NCBI GenBank assembly: GCA_964583605.1
Contig: CAZOWL010000067.1
Location: forward strand, 1 to 24,812
DNA: 24,812 nt
Reading direction: 5' to 3'
From: CAZOWL01 sp964583605
GTDB taxonomy: Bacteria; Pseudomonadota; Gammaproteobacteria; Chromatiales; Chromatiaceae
In this document: one piece after another, positions 14,814 through 23,563 of the stretch
Layout of the letters: every line of letters starts with the position of its first letter
Numbering within the stretch: position 1 is the stretch's first letter
Program-made: the position numbers and the translations under genes
Notes under the pieces: generated by a model
Told to the model about the DNA's origin: nothing
The model's database searches: none
Seen by the model: only the letters and a program-made list of their open reading frames with translations

Positions 14814-15833
14814 CTACGCGAGCGAATCTAGCCGCGGTCTGCGGATTGGCAGGAACGGCGCCAGCGCGGCGAGCACGAGCGTGACGCCGAGCAGAAAGAG
14901 GTGCAGGTTCACGGCGCCGGTCAGCGCTACGGTTGGCTCCACGCCTAGCGGGACGAGGGCCGCGACGGCCGCGAGCTCGTAGGTCCCGCTGCCAGCGATG
15001 CCGTGAACCGGCAGGATGCTCGAGAGCTCGGCGGTCAGGACACCGACCAGTACGCGCCAGAAGTCGACCGACACGAAATGGCGCAGCACGATCGCAAACG
15101 CGGTGATCTTGAGGAGCCAGATCAGCGCGGTCCAGAGGTACAGCCGTGCGACCAGCGTGTGGCCGGTGGGGGCCGCGGCTGCGACGCCGATCAGGAATCG
15201 CCGGAGCCACCCGCCGGAGCACGCCTCGACAGTCGTCCGGCCGAGCCGGCCGACGCGGCTCAAGGGGACTAGACCGGCCAGCCACAGCGCGCCCACGAAC
15301 GGCCAGACCGGGGAGGGCTCGCGCAGGTACAGGATCCCGATACCGCAGAGGCCGAGCGTGTGCAGGTCGAGGAGTCGGATCCACACGAGCCCGGCCGCGG
15401 CCTTGAGGAGCCCATGGCCGAAATAGCGCTGCATGAGCCACGGGAAGACCAGCTCTCCCGAGCGCATCGGCAACAAGTTGTTTGCGGTGTTATGGAGCAC
15501 GGTGAGCCGCAGCACCGTCGGGAAGCACCCCTTCAGCGCGGGTCGGAAATAGTCATAGAAGCGCCACGCGCGTAAGAGCAGGCTCATCGCCGCCAGGCCG
15601 AAGACGGAGCTGAGCACCGACCACGGCAGCTCGGACCAGGGCGCGAGCAGCGGACCCCATCCGACCGCGATGTGTACGATCAGGACCAGCGCGAAGAGCA
15701 GCGCGCCGCCGACGAGCCAATCGCGTCGGCGACCGAAGCACAAGCCCCGAGCGGGCGGTTGCAGGGTGACACCCGGCTGCGTCTCGGCGGCGTGGGTCGC
15801 TGCCGCCGGCCGGCCGTCGGTCTGAGCGATCAT
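14814..15833 (-). CDS. UPF0104 / lysylphosphatidylglycerol synthase-like integral membrane protein
   Basis: A 339-residue polytopic inner-membrane protein related to the flippase-like half of MprF (LPG_synthase_TM/UPF0104). About eight to nine hydrophobic segments are visible. The family region RLTVLHNTANNLLPMRSGEL, with Asn-x-x-Leu-Pro-x-Arg-x-Gly-Glu, is intact near 110-128, and a second motif ILPVHGIAGSGTYE near 270 matches the conserved Pro-x-x-Gly-x-Gly stretch. The soluble aminoacyl transferase half of MprF is absent. The start overlaps the acyltransferase stop (ATGA), pointing to a joint role in envelope lipid handling; a lipid-transport role is inferred. The first 30 residues are a cytoplasmic low-complexity tail. 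Confidence 0.85.
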   Translation of the reverse strand: MIAQTDGRPAAATHAAETQPGVTLQPPARGLCFGRRRDWLVGGALLFALVLIVHIAVGWGPLLAPWSELPWSVLSSVFGLAAMSLLLRAWRFYDYFRPALKGCFPTVLRLTVLHNTANNLLPMRSGELVFPWLMQRYFGHGLLKAAAGLVWIRLLDLHTLGLCGIGILYLREPSPVWPFVGALWLAGLVPLSRVGRLGRTTVEACSGGWLRRFLIGVAAAAPTGHTLVARLYLWTALIWLLKITAFAIVLRHFVSVDFWRVLVGVLTAELSSILPVHGIAGSGTYELAAVAALVPLGVEPTVALTGAVNLHLFLLGVTLVLAALAPFLPIRRPRLDSLA

Positions 15834-16747
15834 CGGCGTCGCTTTGGCGGATAGATGCCCGGCTCGCCGACCGGTCGCGTCTTGAATCGGCGATGCACCC
15901 AGAAGTATTGGTCGGGCATCGTCCTGATCCGCGCCTCGATGCTCCGGTTCATTGCGGCGGCGTCGCTCACCGGGTCAGCGGTGGGGAAGGGCTCGAGCGG
16001 CGGATCGAAGAGCAGCTCCAAGCCACGGCCCCAGGGCAGGAATCTCGCTATCGTCGGGATCACGACCGCGCGGCCTAGCGTGGCGAAGCGTCCGAGCATC
16101 GGCACGGTCGACGCGGCGACGCCGCAGAAGGGAGCGAAGACGCCGCGCCGGCCGCCATCCTGATCTGGGAGGTAGTAGAAGGGAATGCCTTGCCGGATGG
16201 CTCGAACCAGCCCACGAAGGTCATCTTGGCGCTCGATCGAAATACCGCCAAACCTTGTGCGCGCGCGCTTGATCTGCCAATCCACGACTGGGTTGCGGAC
16301 CCTCTGGTACATGTAGACGCCGGGATGTACCAGGGCGGTGAAGGCGGCGCCACCGAGCTCGAGGCCAACGAAATGGGGCACCAGCACGATGACCGCCCGC
16401 CCGGCTGCGAGGTGCGCGTCGATGCGGTCCTGATGACGGATCCGGACAAGCCGTCGCAGTCGGGCGCGCGAGGCGCCCCAGCCGACACCCTGGGCCAGAG
16501 CGGCTACCCCCAGCCAGCCGAAGTGTCGGCGCGCGATACGCCGTCGTGCGGCCGCGGACAGCTCGGGAAAACAGAGGGCCAGGTTGCGCTCGGCCACGGC
16601 GCGTCGCGATGCCGCGAGGAGATAACCGAATCGCCCCAGCGCTTGGCCTAACGCCCAGATCAGCGGGAACGGCAATCGGCCCAGTGCGTAGACGAGCCCG
16701 ACGACGGCCCAGCTCGGCCAATACCGCGGATGCGTTAGCCCGTCCAT
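15830..16747 (-). CDS. LpxL/HtrB-type lipid A lauroyl (lysophospholipid) acyltransferase
   Basis: Transfers an acyl chain to lipid A or a related glycolipid at the inner membrane. The 305-residue product has an N-terminal HPRYWPSW motif typical of LpxL/HtrB, a membrane anchor near 13-45, the catalytic H-x4-E as HFVGLE (His125, Glu130), the GGISIER segment near 170, YLPDQDGG near 195 (cf. the DQD/DQS motif) and a terminal YFWVHRRFKTRP, the family's W-x-H-(K/R)-R-(F/W)-K signature. The ATG at 16747 starts the conserved region; a TTG at 16762 overlapping the tamB stop is an alternative. It lies 11 bp after tamB and overlaps the next gene by ATGA. LpxL, LpxM or LpxP specificity cannot be assigned. 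Confidence 0.9.
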   Translation of the reverse strand: MDGLTHPRYWPSWAVVGLVYALGRLPFPLIWALGQALGRFGYLLAASRRAVAERNLALCFPELSAAARRRIARRHFGWLGVAALAQGVGWGASRARLRRLVRIRHQDRIDAHLAAGRAVIVLVPHFVGLELGGAAFTALVHPGVYMYQRVRNPVVDWQIKRARTRFGGISIERQDDLRGLVRAIRQGIPFYYLPDQDGGRRGVFAPFCGVAASTVPMLGRFATLGRAVVIPTIARFLPWGRGLELLFDPPLEPFPTADPVSDAAAMNRSIEARIRTMPDQYFWVHRRFKTRPVGEPGIYPPKRRR

Positions 16748-16758
16748 GCCCGCCCAGG

Positions 16759-19700
16759 TCAATTCTCGAACTTGAAGAAGATATCAGCGCCCTGCGAGTC
16801 GCCGGTCTCGGTCTGCAGCTCGATGTTGTTCATCAGCTCATAGCGTAGCCGGACCTTGTCGGCCTCATCGCCGATGCTGTTGACATATTCCATGTAGAGC
16901 TTGGGTGCGATGTAGGTGCCGACCGCGAGCGCCCTGTTCTCCTCCTCGGCCCCACGGCGCGGCGGTATGCCAGTGATGAGATAGCTCGAAAGCTCCGATT
17001 GCGTCATCCCCGGATCGGTGTCCGAAAAGAAGGTCAGCTTGGGATCACGCAACGTGCCAAGCACCTGCACGCCGGCGGTGAGGTCGCCGCCCTCCCGCTC
17101 GGCGCGCAGCAGCAGGCCGGGGTTGGACAGCGGTGTGCGCGCAAAGATGAGGCGCCCCTGCCTGATCGTGAGCGGTTTTCCTATGGTCGCGAGCAGGCCA
17201 AATCCCGCCGCCACGCGGTAGGTCCCGTCGACGATCCGCAGCTGGCCATCGCCGAGCGGTGTGTCGCGCTCCGGGGTCTTCAACACACGGAGCTTGCCGC
17301 GCAAGTCGCCGCGCACACCGAAGGCATCGATGCTCACCTCATCACCCAGCACGACTGCCAGGTCGATGTCGACGGGCAGTGGGGTAGGCCTGGTCGCACC
17401 CGCCAGCACGACGTCGTCCGATGGCGTGACGGTCCCGGCCGGGAGCGAGCGGGGTCGAATCGCCGCTTCGGGGAGCTTGACCTCGCCGCGGACGCGGATG
17501 CCATCCGGCCCCTGCTCGGCGACGATGTCCGGCGTGAGCCGCACACGATACTCGGGCGTGTTGGCGACCAGGAGGTCGGTGCCAGCGAGGCGGACCTCGG
17601 TTGCCCAGCCCGCGGACAGCTGGCGACTCGCGCCGCTCAGATCCAACCGGCCGTCGCCGAGCATCGCCTCGCCTTGAAGCTCCAGCCGATCACCGGCCGC
17701 GGCGCGGGCCTCCAGCCCGAGATCGCGGACCTTGAGTCCGATGAGGGGCACATCGAAGCCCGCTGACACCAGCTCGGCCACGCCACGCACGCCGGGGTTC
17801 GCGATGGTCCCCGCAAGCTGCACATCGGCGCTCACACGACCGCTCACCTGGTGCAATTGCGGCACCAGCTCACCGATCCGCGAGAGGTCCTGGACCTCGG
17901 CGCGCAGCCGGCCACGGAGCGGTTGGCCGGCGCGAGCCGGCGCGCTCGACTGCCAACCGGGCAGGTTGAGATCGGCCTCGATGGCGCCGAGACCGGCCAG
18001 CGGGATGGTCAGGTCCGATGCGAGCCCGCCTGCCGTGGCTTCCACCTCTAGCCGGGCTCCGGAGAAGTCGAGCGCCTCGCCATCGGCGGCCCCCCCGACC
18101 CAACCCAGGCGTCCCTCCGGGAGACTCAGGCGAAGGCTGCCCTGCAATCGCTCAACCGTGCCCTCGAACGCGCCTTTGGCCTGGGCCGAGCCTGCGAGCG
18201 CCATCGCCTCTGGCAGCACGGGCTTGAGCCGAGCGAGATCGAGCCGGTCGACGTCGAGCGAGGCACTCCAGCGGCCCTCGCTCGGCTGGGCGACCTCAAT
18301 GCAGCCGCCATCGCCGTTCGGGTCGCGCAGGCAGAGCGGGCCGATCTGGACAATGGGCGGTGCGACCTCCAGCGGGCTCGGCCGCGTCAGCCGCCAGTCG
18401 CCATAGTCACTGCTCGTAAGCTCCAGATCCGCAAGACGCCCGGAATAGGCCAAGGGCTCGAGGGCGAGGCCGCCTGACAGCGATACGGTCACATCCAGCA
18501 TCGGCCCGCGCAGCTCGAGCCCGAGGCGGTGCTCGGCCGTCGTGCCGGTTCCGCGCAGCGCGAGCCGGCCCCAGTCCCGGCCACCGAGACCGAGGCCGTC
18601 GCCGACTAGATCGAGCACCAGCGGCGCGCCGCCCGCGAGGCCGAGCTCGACGGTGCCGGCCAGACGGCCCAGGGCCACGCCGGGCAGCTTGGCCTCAGTC
18701 GCCTCGACCCGCAAGGCAAGCGCTGGCGCGTCGGGCGTGCCGCTCAGGTCACCGGCAAGCTCCAAGGCGCCGCTCGCCCCTGGGAGGAGACTCGAGAGAT
18801 CGGGCGAGCTCAGCAAGACATCCAGCCCGAGCTGCTCGCCGATGCGCCCTGCGACACGCAGCCGACTCGGGCCTGACTCGAGGATAAGCTCCTCGACGGT
18901 GACCTCGCCCTCAGTGGCGCGGACCTCGCCAGACGCGGCGACCGGGTAGTCCCGCAGCTGGCCCTGCAGGTCTTGGATCTTGACGCTGAGCTCGGGCTCT
19001 TCGCCCGCGAGCGAGCCCGTCGTCACGATCTCACCGCCAAGCTGGCCGGACCAGGGGGGCCACTGCACGCCGGGATCCAGATCGGTCGCCGTGAGCTCCG
19101 CCTCCCAGGTCACGCTGGGGCTCCAGCCGATCTCCCCTTGGCCTGACAGCTCGCCATCGAGGAGGGCGATCTCGAGTCCGTCGATCGCCGTCCCCTGGGG
19201 GTTGGCCTCACCCTGCAGCAGGATCTCGGCCTCCGGAAGGGCCTGTCCCGCAGCTGTCGCCGAGAGCCGATAGGCCAAGGACTCCAGGGAGCCCGTGACC
19301 TGGACCTCGCCTTGCGGCGAGGCCGCGAAGGTCTCGCCAGCGAGCGGCCAGCGGAGCCCCTGCCAGGTGCCGGACAGGGATAGTGTGGGTGGTGTCGCAT
19401 CCAGATCCAGCTGACCCTCGATGACCAGGCGCGCCTCGCTCGTCGCCTCGGTGAGCGCGACCGTCTCGATCCTCAGGATCGAGTCGCGCCAAGCGAGGTC
19501 CAGCTCGGCATCGAGCTGACCTAGCTCCGGTTGGTCCGCGGCCGCGGCATCGAGACGACCCGTGAGACCGGCGGCCTCGAGGTCGCCGTCGGTGGCCAGC
19601 TCGGCGGCCAGCTCGAGCGCCGGCAGCCCGGCATCGAAGGCCGGCAGATCGACCGCGCGCACCGTCAGAGTGGCGTCCCAGCCCGGCTCGGTCAGGACCT

Positions 19701-20541
19701 GCTCGAGGTCGGCCGCCAGGCTGGCCTCGACGGCACCCGTCAGGTCATGGTTGGCCGTTAGCGTACCACCGAGCTCGCCTGAGACACGGCCGATACCGGC
19801 CAGTGACGGCAAGGCCCCCTTCGCCAGCCCCCACGTCAGGTCGATCTCGAGTGGGTAGGCCCCCTGCAGCGCGACGTACCCCTCGGCGCGCACCAGCAAG
19901 GTGGGCTCCGCGAGGCGTAGTGTCAGCTCGCGGACCTCCATGCGATGGCCTTTCCAGCGCCCGCTCAGGCCGATGCGCTCGGCTTGAAACAGGGTGGATC
20001 TACCGTCTTCGCTCGCATCCCGCTGGCTCAGGGTCAGCCCATCGATCCAGGCTTCGCTGATGTCCAAGGTCAGAGGCAGACCGATGGTCGGCAGGCTGAT
20101 TGGCTCGCTCGGTGGGTCCTCTGGGTCCGGACCCTCTCGTGGCGGCCCCAGGATGACCTCCAGGTCGGCCATCCCGAACTCGCGAATCGGCACCTTACCG
20201 GCTAGTGCTCCGAGTGGGCTCCAGTCCAGTGAGAGGGAGCCTAGCCGTACCTCGAGGTCTCCGAGCCGTAGTGCCACACCGGCCAATCGCACGCGCCCGA
20301 TAAGGCGCCCGTCGGCCTTCTCGACGTGCAGGAGCTCAGGGGCGAGGTCATCGATCGCGGTCAGCGCGAGGCGCAGGCCGGTCTGCGTCGAGACGATCAA
20401 GCCGAGGACGAGCGCCAGCGCGATCAGCGGCGCGCCGAGCAGGCCGAGGACGACGCGCCACCAGCCCCAGCGACGCGGCGCCCGGCTGGGCGAGTCCTCA
20501 GGCGCCGGGACCGCGGGCGTTTGCTCTGGCGCGTCCGTCAT
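16759..20541 (-). CDS. tamB: TamB-like AsmA-family envelope translocation/lipid-transfer protein
   Basis: A 1260-residue inner-membrane-anchored protein spanning the periplasm. It has a Pro-rich cytoplasmic tail, one membrane helix near 28-50 (VVLGLLGAPLIALALVLGLI), then a very long beta-rich, Asp/Gly/Leu repetitive region (the predicted hydrophobic groove) and the conserved C-terminal DUF490 domain with SDTDPGMTQSELSSYLITG and a final FFKFEN. The aromatic-rich C terminus is normal for contact with TamA. TamB with TamA assists outer-membrane protein assembly, and AsmA-like proteins move phospholipid to the outer membrane. The ATG overlaps the tamA stop (ATGA). The length is normal for the family, and long antisense frames within it are shadows of its G/C-biased codons. 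Confidence 0.93.
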   Translation of the reverse strand: MTDAPEQTPAVPAPEDSPSRAPRRWGWWRVVLGLLGAPLIALALVLGLIVSTQTGLRLALTAIDDLAPELLHVEKADGRLIGRVRLAGVALRLGDLEVRLGSLSLDWSPLGALAGKVPIREFGMADLEVILGPPREGPDPEDPPSEPISLPTIGLPLTLDISEAWIDGLTLSQRDASEDGRSTLFQAERIGLSGRWKGHRMEVRELTLRLAEPTLLVRAEGYVALQGAYPLEIDLTWGLAKGALPSLAGIGRVSGELGGTLTANHDLTGAVEASLAADLEQVLTEPGWDATLTVRAVDLPAFDAGLPALELAAELATDGDLEAAGLTGRLDAAAADQPELGQLDAELDLAWRDSILRIETVALTEATSEARLVIEGQLDLDATPPTLSLSGTWQGLRWPLAGETFAASPQGEVQVTGSLESLAYRLSATAAGQALPEAEILLQGEANPQGTAIDGLEIALLDGELSGQGEIGWSPSVTWEAELTATDLDPGVQWPPWSGQLGGEIVTTGSLAGEEPELSVKIQDLQGQLRDYPVAASGEVRATEGEVTVEELILESGPSRLRVAGRIGEQLGLDVLLSSPDLSSLLPGASGALELAGDLSGTPDAPALALRVEATEAKLPGVALGRLAGTVELGLAGGAPLVLDLVGDGLGLGGRDWGRLALRGTGTTAEHRLGLELRGPMLDVTVSLSGGLALEPLAYSGRLADLELTSSDYGDWRLTRPSPLEVAPPIVQIGPLCLRDPNGDGGCIEVAQPSEGRWSASLDVDRLDLARLKPVLPEAMALAGSAQAKGAFEGTVERLQGSLRLSLPEGRLGWVGGAADGEALDFSGARLEVEATAGGLASDLTIPLAGLGAIEADLNLPGWQSSAPARAGQPLRGRLRAEVQDLSRIGELVPQLHQVSGRVSADVQLAGTIANPGVRGVAELVSAGFDVPLIGLKVRDLGLEARAAAGDRLELQGEAMLGDGRLDLSGASRQLSAGWATEVRLAGTDLLVANTPEYRVRLTPDIVAEQGPDGIRVRGEVKLPEAAIRPRSLPAGTVTPSDDVVLAGATRPTPLPVDIDLAVVLGDEVSIDAFGVRGDLRGKLRVLKTPERDTPLGDGQLRIVDGTYRVAAGFGLLATIGKPLTIRQGRLIFARTPLSNPGLLLRAEREGGDLTAGVQVLGTLRDPKLTFFSDTDPGMTQSELSSYLITGIPPRRGAEEENRALAVGTYIAPKLYMEYVNSIGDEADKVRLRYELMNNIELQTETGDSQGADIFFKFEN

Positions 20542-22334
20542 AGGTCGGGGCCAATGACGACATGCAATCTGGCCGGTGGCAGGAAGCCATCGTCTTCATC
20601 ATCATCCTTCGTCAGGGCAAAGGCGACGTCGGCACGGATCTGTCCGATCGGGGATTTCCAGCGCAGGCCGATGCCGACGCTCTGATTCCACTTCTGATCA
20701 TAGTCGGGGTCGAAGGCGTTGCCGAAATCCGTGAACAGCGCCGCGCTCCATGGCCCGCGGATGCGCCGCTCCAGCTCCAGGCTGCCGACGGCCAGATAGC
20801 GTCCGCCGACGACCTGCCCGGTGTCCGGGTCGATCGGACCCAGGGCGTCGAGCCCCCAGCCGCGCACGCTGCTGTCACCGCCGGCGAAGAAACGGCGGCT
20901 CGCCGGCAGGTCCTGCAGCTGGTCGGCGAGCGTGATGCCGAGATCGGTGCGGGCGATCACGCGGTAGTCCTCGGCGAAGGCGCGGATCCATTTCATCTCC
21001 GCCGTCGCGCTCAGGTAGGTCGTCGGCGAGACGACCTGCTCTAGCGAGCCTAGCACGGTGTAGCGAAGGCGATGGCCGCGCGTGGTGTAGATCGGGTCAT
21101 CGGTCACCGTCCTGGCCCACGAGATGTTGGGGATCAGCTCGAGCGTATTGTCCTGATCGGTCTCGTCGAGCAAGAAATCCTCGTAACGGAAGTCGAGGCC
21201 AGCGGTGCGCCGCCAGCCGCCAGGCGTGACCACCGAATGGGCGGCCTGGATCTGAAAGAGATCGCCTTCACGGCTCGCGGTGTCGTAGGACTCGGCGTTC
21301 GGCTTGATCGAGATGTAGTCGCGCACCGGGTCGCCGATCGGGATGCGGTAGTCGGCGGTGAAGCGCTGCAGGTTCTGAGCAATGCTGGTCTCCAGCAACA
21401 GACGATGGCCATGACGGCCGATGTAGCGGCGCCGATATTCGAGGCTCACGCGCGGACCGAAATCGGTCGCGTAGCCGAGGCCGAATCGGTACTTGTTGGC
21501 CTTGTTGCGCTCCGCCACGACCTCGATCGGGACCGTCTGAGGATCCGGCCCCTCGCCCTTGTGCGGGACGATCTCGACGCGCTCGAAGTACTCGGTGCCG
21601 AGCAGCCGGCCCTGGAGACGCAGCAGCTGATCGGGGTCGTAGACCTCGCCCGGCTCGATCGTGACATAGCGCTTAAGGAAGCGCTCATCGAGCAGGTCCT
21701 GCGTGAAGCTGATCTCGCCGAAATAGTACTGCGGACCGGTGTCGAGCTCGATGTCGACGATGGCCTCGTAGGCAGCCAGGTCGATCAGGACCCGCCGGCG
21801 TACCAGACGAAAGTCGAGATAGCCCTGCTGGGCCACCGCGAAGCTCAGGTCGGCCTTGGCGTCCTCGTAGGCCTTGTGGCGCAGGATCTGCCCGGCCTCC
21901 AGAGGCAGCGTTTTGGGCAGATCTGGATCGTCGGCGCCGGGACCCGTCACCCGAAAATCGACCGCGGCAATGCGGATCGGAGCACCAGGCGTCACCTCGT
22001 AGCTGGCCACCCATGGCCCGTCCGCTCCGGCAGGTAGCGTCAGGTTGGCTGTGATCTCGACGCGATAGTGGCCGAACGGGGCCAACGCCGTGCGGATCTG
22101 GTCCTCGGCCTGGATGTGCAGGGCCTGGATTCGCCCCGCGGTCAGGGTGTCGCTCTCGCGCTCTTGGTAGATCGCGAGCAGTGCCAGGACATTGTCCTCG
22201 AGCTCTCCTTCGAGGCCGGTGACCTCGACCTCCAAGCTCATGGCCGAGGCCTCGGCCGCAACGACGAGCAGCAGAACCGCGCCGATGAAACGGGCGCCGA
22301 GTGGGCGAGGAGGACCGGGCGTCGGACGCCTCAT
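20538..22334 (-). CDS. tamA: TamA/Omp85-family outer-membrane protein
   Basis: Outer-membrane barrel partner of TamB, 598 residues. It has a signal peptide with likely cleavage after ASA near residue 31, about three POTRA domains to roughly 265 (for example YYFGEISFTQDLLDERFLKR), then a 16-strand barrel. The Omp85 lid-lock motif VRGW is at 490-493 within FFAGGDSSVRGWG, and the penultimate strands contain ALFTDFGNAFD. The last residue is Leu (VVIGPDL), where Omp85 and most outer-membrane barrels end in Phe or another aromatic. The start overlaps the channel gene stop, and its stop overlaps tamB; both are ATGA. Confidence 0.93.
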   Translation of the reverse strand: MRRPTPGPPRPLGARFIGAVLLLVVAAEASAMSLEVEVTGLEGELEDNVLALLAIYQERESDTLTAGRIQALHIQAEDQIRTALAPFGHYRVEITANLTLPAGADGPWVASYEVTPGAPIRIAAVDFRVTGPGADDPDLPKTLPLEAGQILRHKAYEDAKADLSFAVAQQGYLDFRLVRRRVLIDLAAYEAIVDIELDTGPQYYFGEISFTQDLLDERFLKRYVTIEPGEVYDPDQLLRLQGRLLGTEYFERVEIVPHKGEGPDPQTVPIEVVAERNKANKYRFGLGYATDFGPRVSLEYRRRYIGRHGHRLLLETSIAQNLQRFTADYRIPIGDPVRDYISIKPNAESYDTASREGDLFQIQAAHSVVTPGGWRRTAGLDFRYEDFLLDETDQDNTLELIPNISWARTVTDDPIYTTRGHRLRYTVLGSLEQVVSPTTYLSATAEMKWIRAFAEDYRVIARTDLGITLADQLQDLPASRRFFAGGDSSVRGWGLDALGPIDPDTGQVVGGRYLAVGSLELERRIRGPWSAALFTDFGNAFDPDYDQKWNQSVGIGLRWKSPIGQIRADVAFALTKDDDEDDGFLPPARLHVVIGPDL

Positions 22335-23209
22335 CGCTCTGGTGCGAGCTCCGCGTCCGACTCGTGGTCCGCGATCCTGCGCAGTCCCAGTGCTGCGCGC
22401 AACGACTGGATCTCGCCGCGCAACGCGCGGATCTCGTCAGCGACCTGCACGTGATCACGGTGCACGACCTCCTCGATCGCGGCGACCTCCTGCTCCTGCT
22501 CACTGGCATGCATCGCCTGCATCGTATTCACGATGATCGCGATGAAGAGGTTCAGCATCGTAAAGGTCGCGACCAGGATGAAGGGGACGAAGAAGGCCCA
22601 GGCCAAGGGATAGACCTCCATGACCGGGCGAACGATGCCCATCGACCAGCTCTCGAGGGTCATGACCTGAAATAGCGTATACATCGATGCCCCGATGGTG
22701 CCGAACCACTCTGGGAACCCTGCGCCGAAGAAGCCGGTGGCCATGACGCCGAAGACGTAGAAGAGGATGACCATCAGCACAGCGATCGAGGAGATGCCGG
22801 GGATGGCCCGGAGCAGCGCCTCGACGACAAAACGCAGCCGCGGCACGGTCGAGAGTAGCCGCAAGACTCGCAATACCCGTAACACGCGCAGCACCGCGAG
22901 CGGTCCGCTGGCGGGGATTAGGCCGATCGCGACGACGGTGAAATCGAATAGGTTCCAGCCGGAACGAAAAAAGGCCAGGCGCTGGGCGTAGAGCTTGAGC
23001 CCAATCTCGACGACAAAGACGGTAAGGATGACCTGATCGAGCCAGGCTAGCCAGTTGCCCCAGCGCGTCATGACTGAAGGCACGGTCTCGAGCCCTAGGA
23101 CCAGCGCATTGGCCAGAATGAGCCCGATGATGATCCGCTGAACGGGATCCGACTCGATCCAGCCGCCGACGCGCTGGCGCCGCTCCAGAACACTGACAGC
23201 TCCTGACAC
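22331..23209 (-). CDS. Bacterial voltage-gated sodium channel (NaChBac/NavAb-like)
   Basis: A 292-residue single-repeat ion transporter forming homotetramers. Membrane helices S1-S6 are visible. S4 carries Arg108, 111, 114 and 117 at every third position (LRVLRVLRVLRLL) as voltage sensor. The pore filter TLESWSM at 184-190 is the one I recall for NavAb, with the high-field-strength Glu187, so Na+ selectivity is expected. S6 ends IAIIVNTM, and the C-terminal tail has an EEVVHRD neck followed by a coiled coil (about 255-277, DEIRALRGEIQSLRAALG) for tetramerisation. The start is a GTG with no clear Shine-Dalgarno, so the N terminus is uncertain. The stop overlaps the tamA ATG, an unexpected partner. 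Confidence 0.93.
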   Translation of the reverse strand: MSGAVSVLERRQRVGGWIESDPVQRIIIGLILANALVLGLETVPSVMTRWGNWLAWLDQVILTVFVVEIGLKLYAQRLAFFRSGWNLFDFTVVAIGLIPASGPLAVLRVLRVLRVLRLLSTVPRLRFVVEALLRAIPGISSIAVLMVILFYVFGVMATGFFGAGFPEWFGTIGASMYTLFQVMTLESWSMGIVRPVMEVYPLAWAFFVPFILVATFTMLNLFIAIIVNTMQAMHASEQEQEVAAIEEVVHRDHVQVADEIRALRGEIQSLRAALGLRRIADHESDAELAPER

Positions 23210-23438
23210 GATTGCTTGCTCCAGGGACAGGACGAGAGGAGATCTGAGCCCGGATCATGGCGCGGGCGCGGGGGTATACAGTATCTATTTGCTCTTGGTG
23301 TACCGAGAACGTCAGAACCGGAGTGATCGGCTGGTCTGCGTCTATGCTAACGGAGCCGGTCGATCACACATAGGTAAGCCACGCCGAGGCACAAGCTCAG
23401 CTTGGGCCTGAGAGGCCACCTCGCTCAGCGCCCCGGGT

Positions 23439-23563
23439 TACAACAAAATCCGCGCAGCACCTTCGCTCCCTCGCCCTCGGGGAGAGGGTCGGGGAGAGGG
23501 AACGCTCAGGGGCGAGGCGACGTTTCATCATCTTGGGTGGCTCGCCTCGCCCCATGATCGTTT
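23439..23563 (+). repeat. 125-bp structured repeat, copy 6 (overlaps the glk 3' end)
   Basis: Full length, starting TACAACAAAATCCGCG and ending GATCGTTT, with the final A lost. Its right half, 23506-23563, is read on the minus strand as the last codons and stop of glucokinase. The left hairpin core reads CCCTCGGGGAGAGGG. Confidence 0.9.

Noticed and set aside
21072..22037. 321-codon plus-strand frame antisense to tamA
   Set aside because: Shadow of the tamA codon bias; no domain, no ribosome site, and tamA itself is unambiguous.
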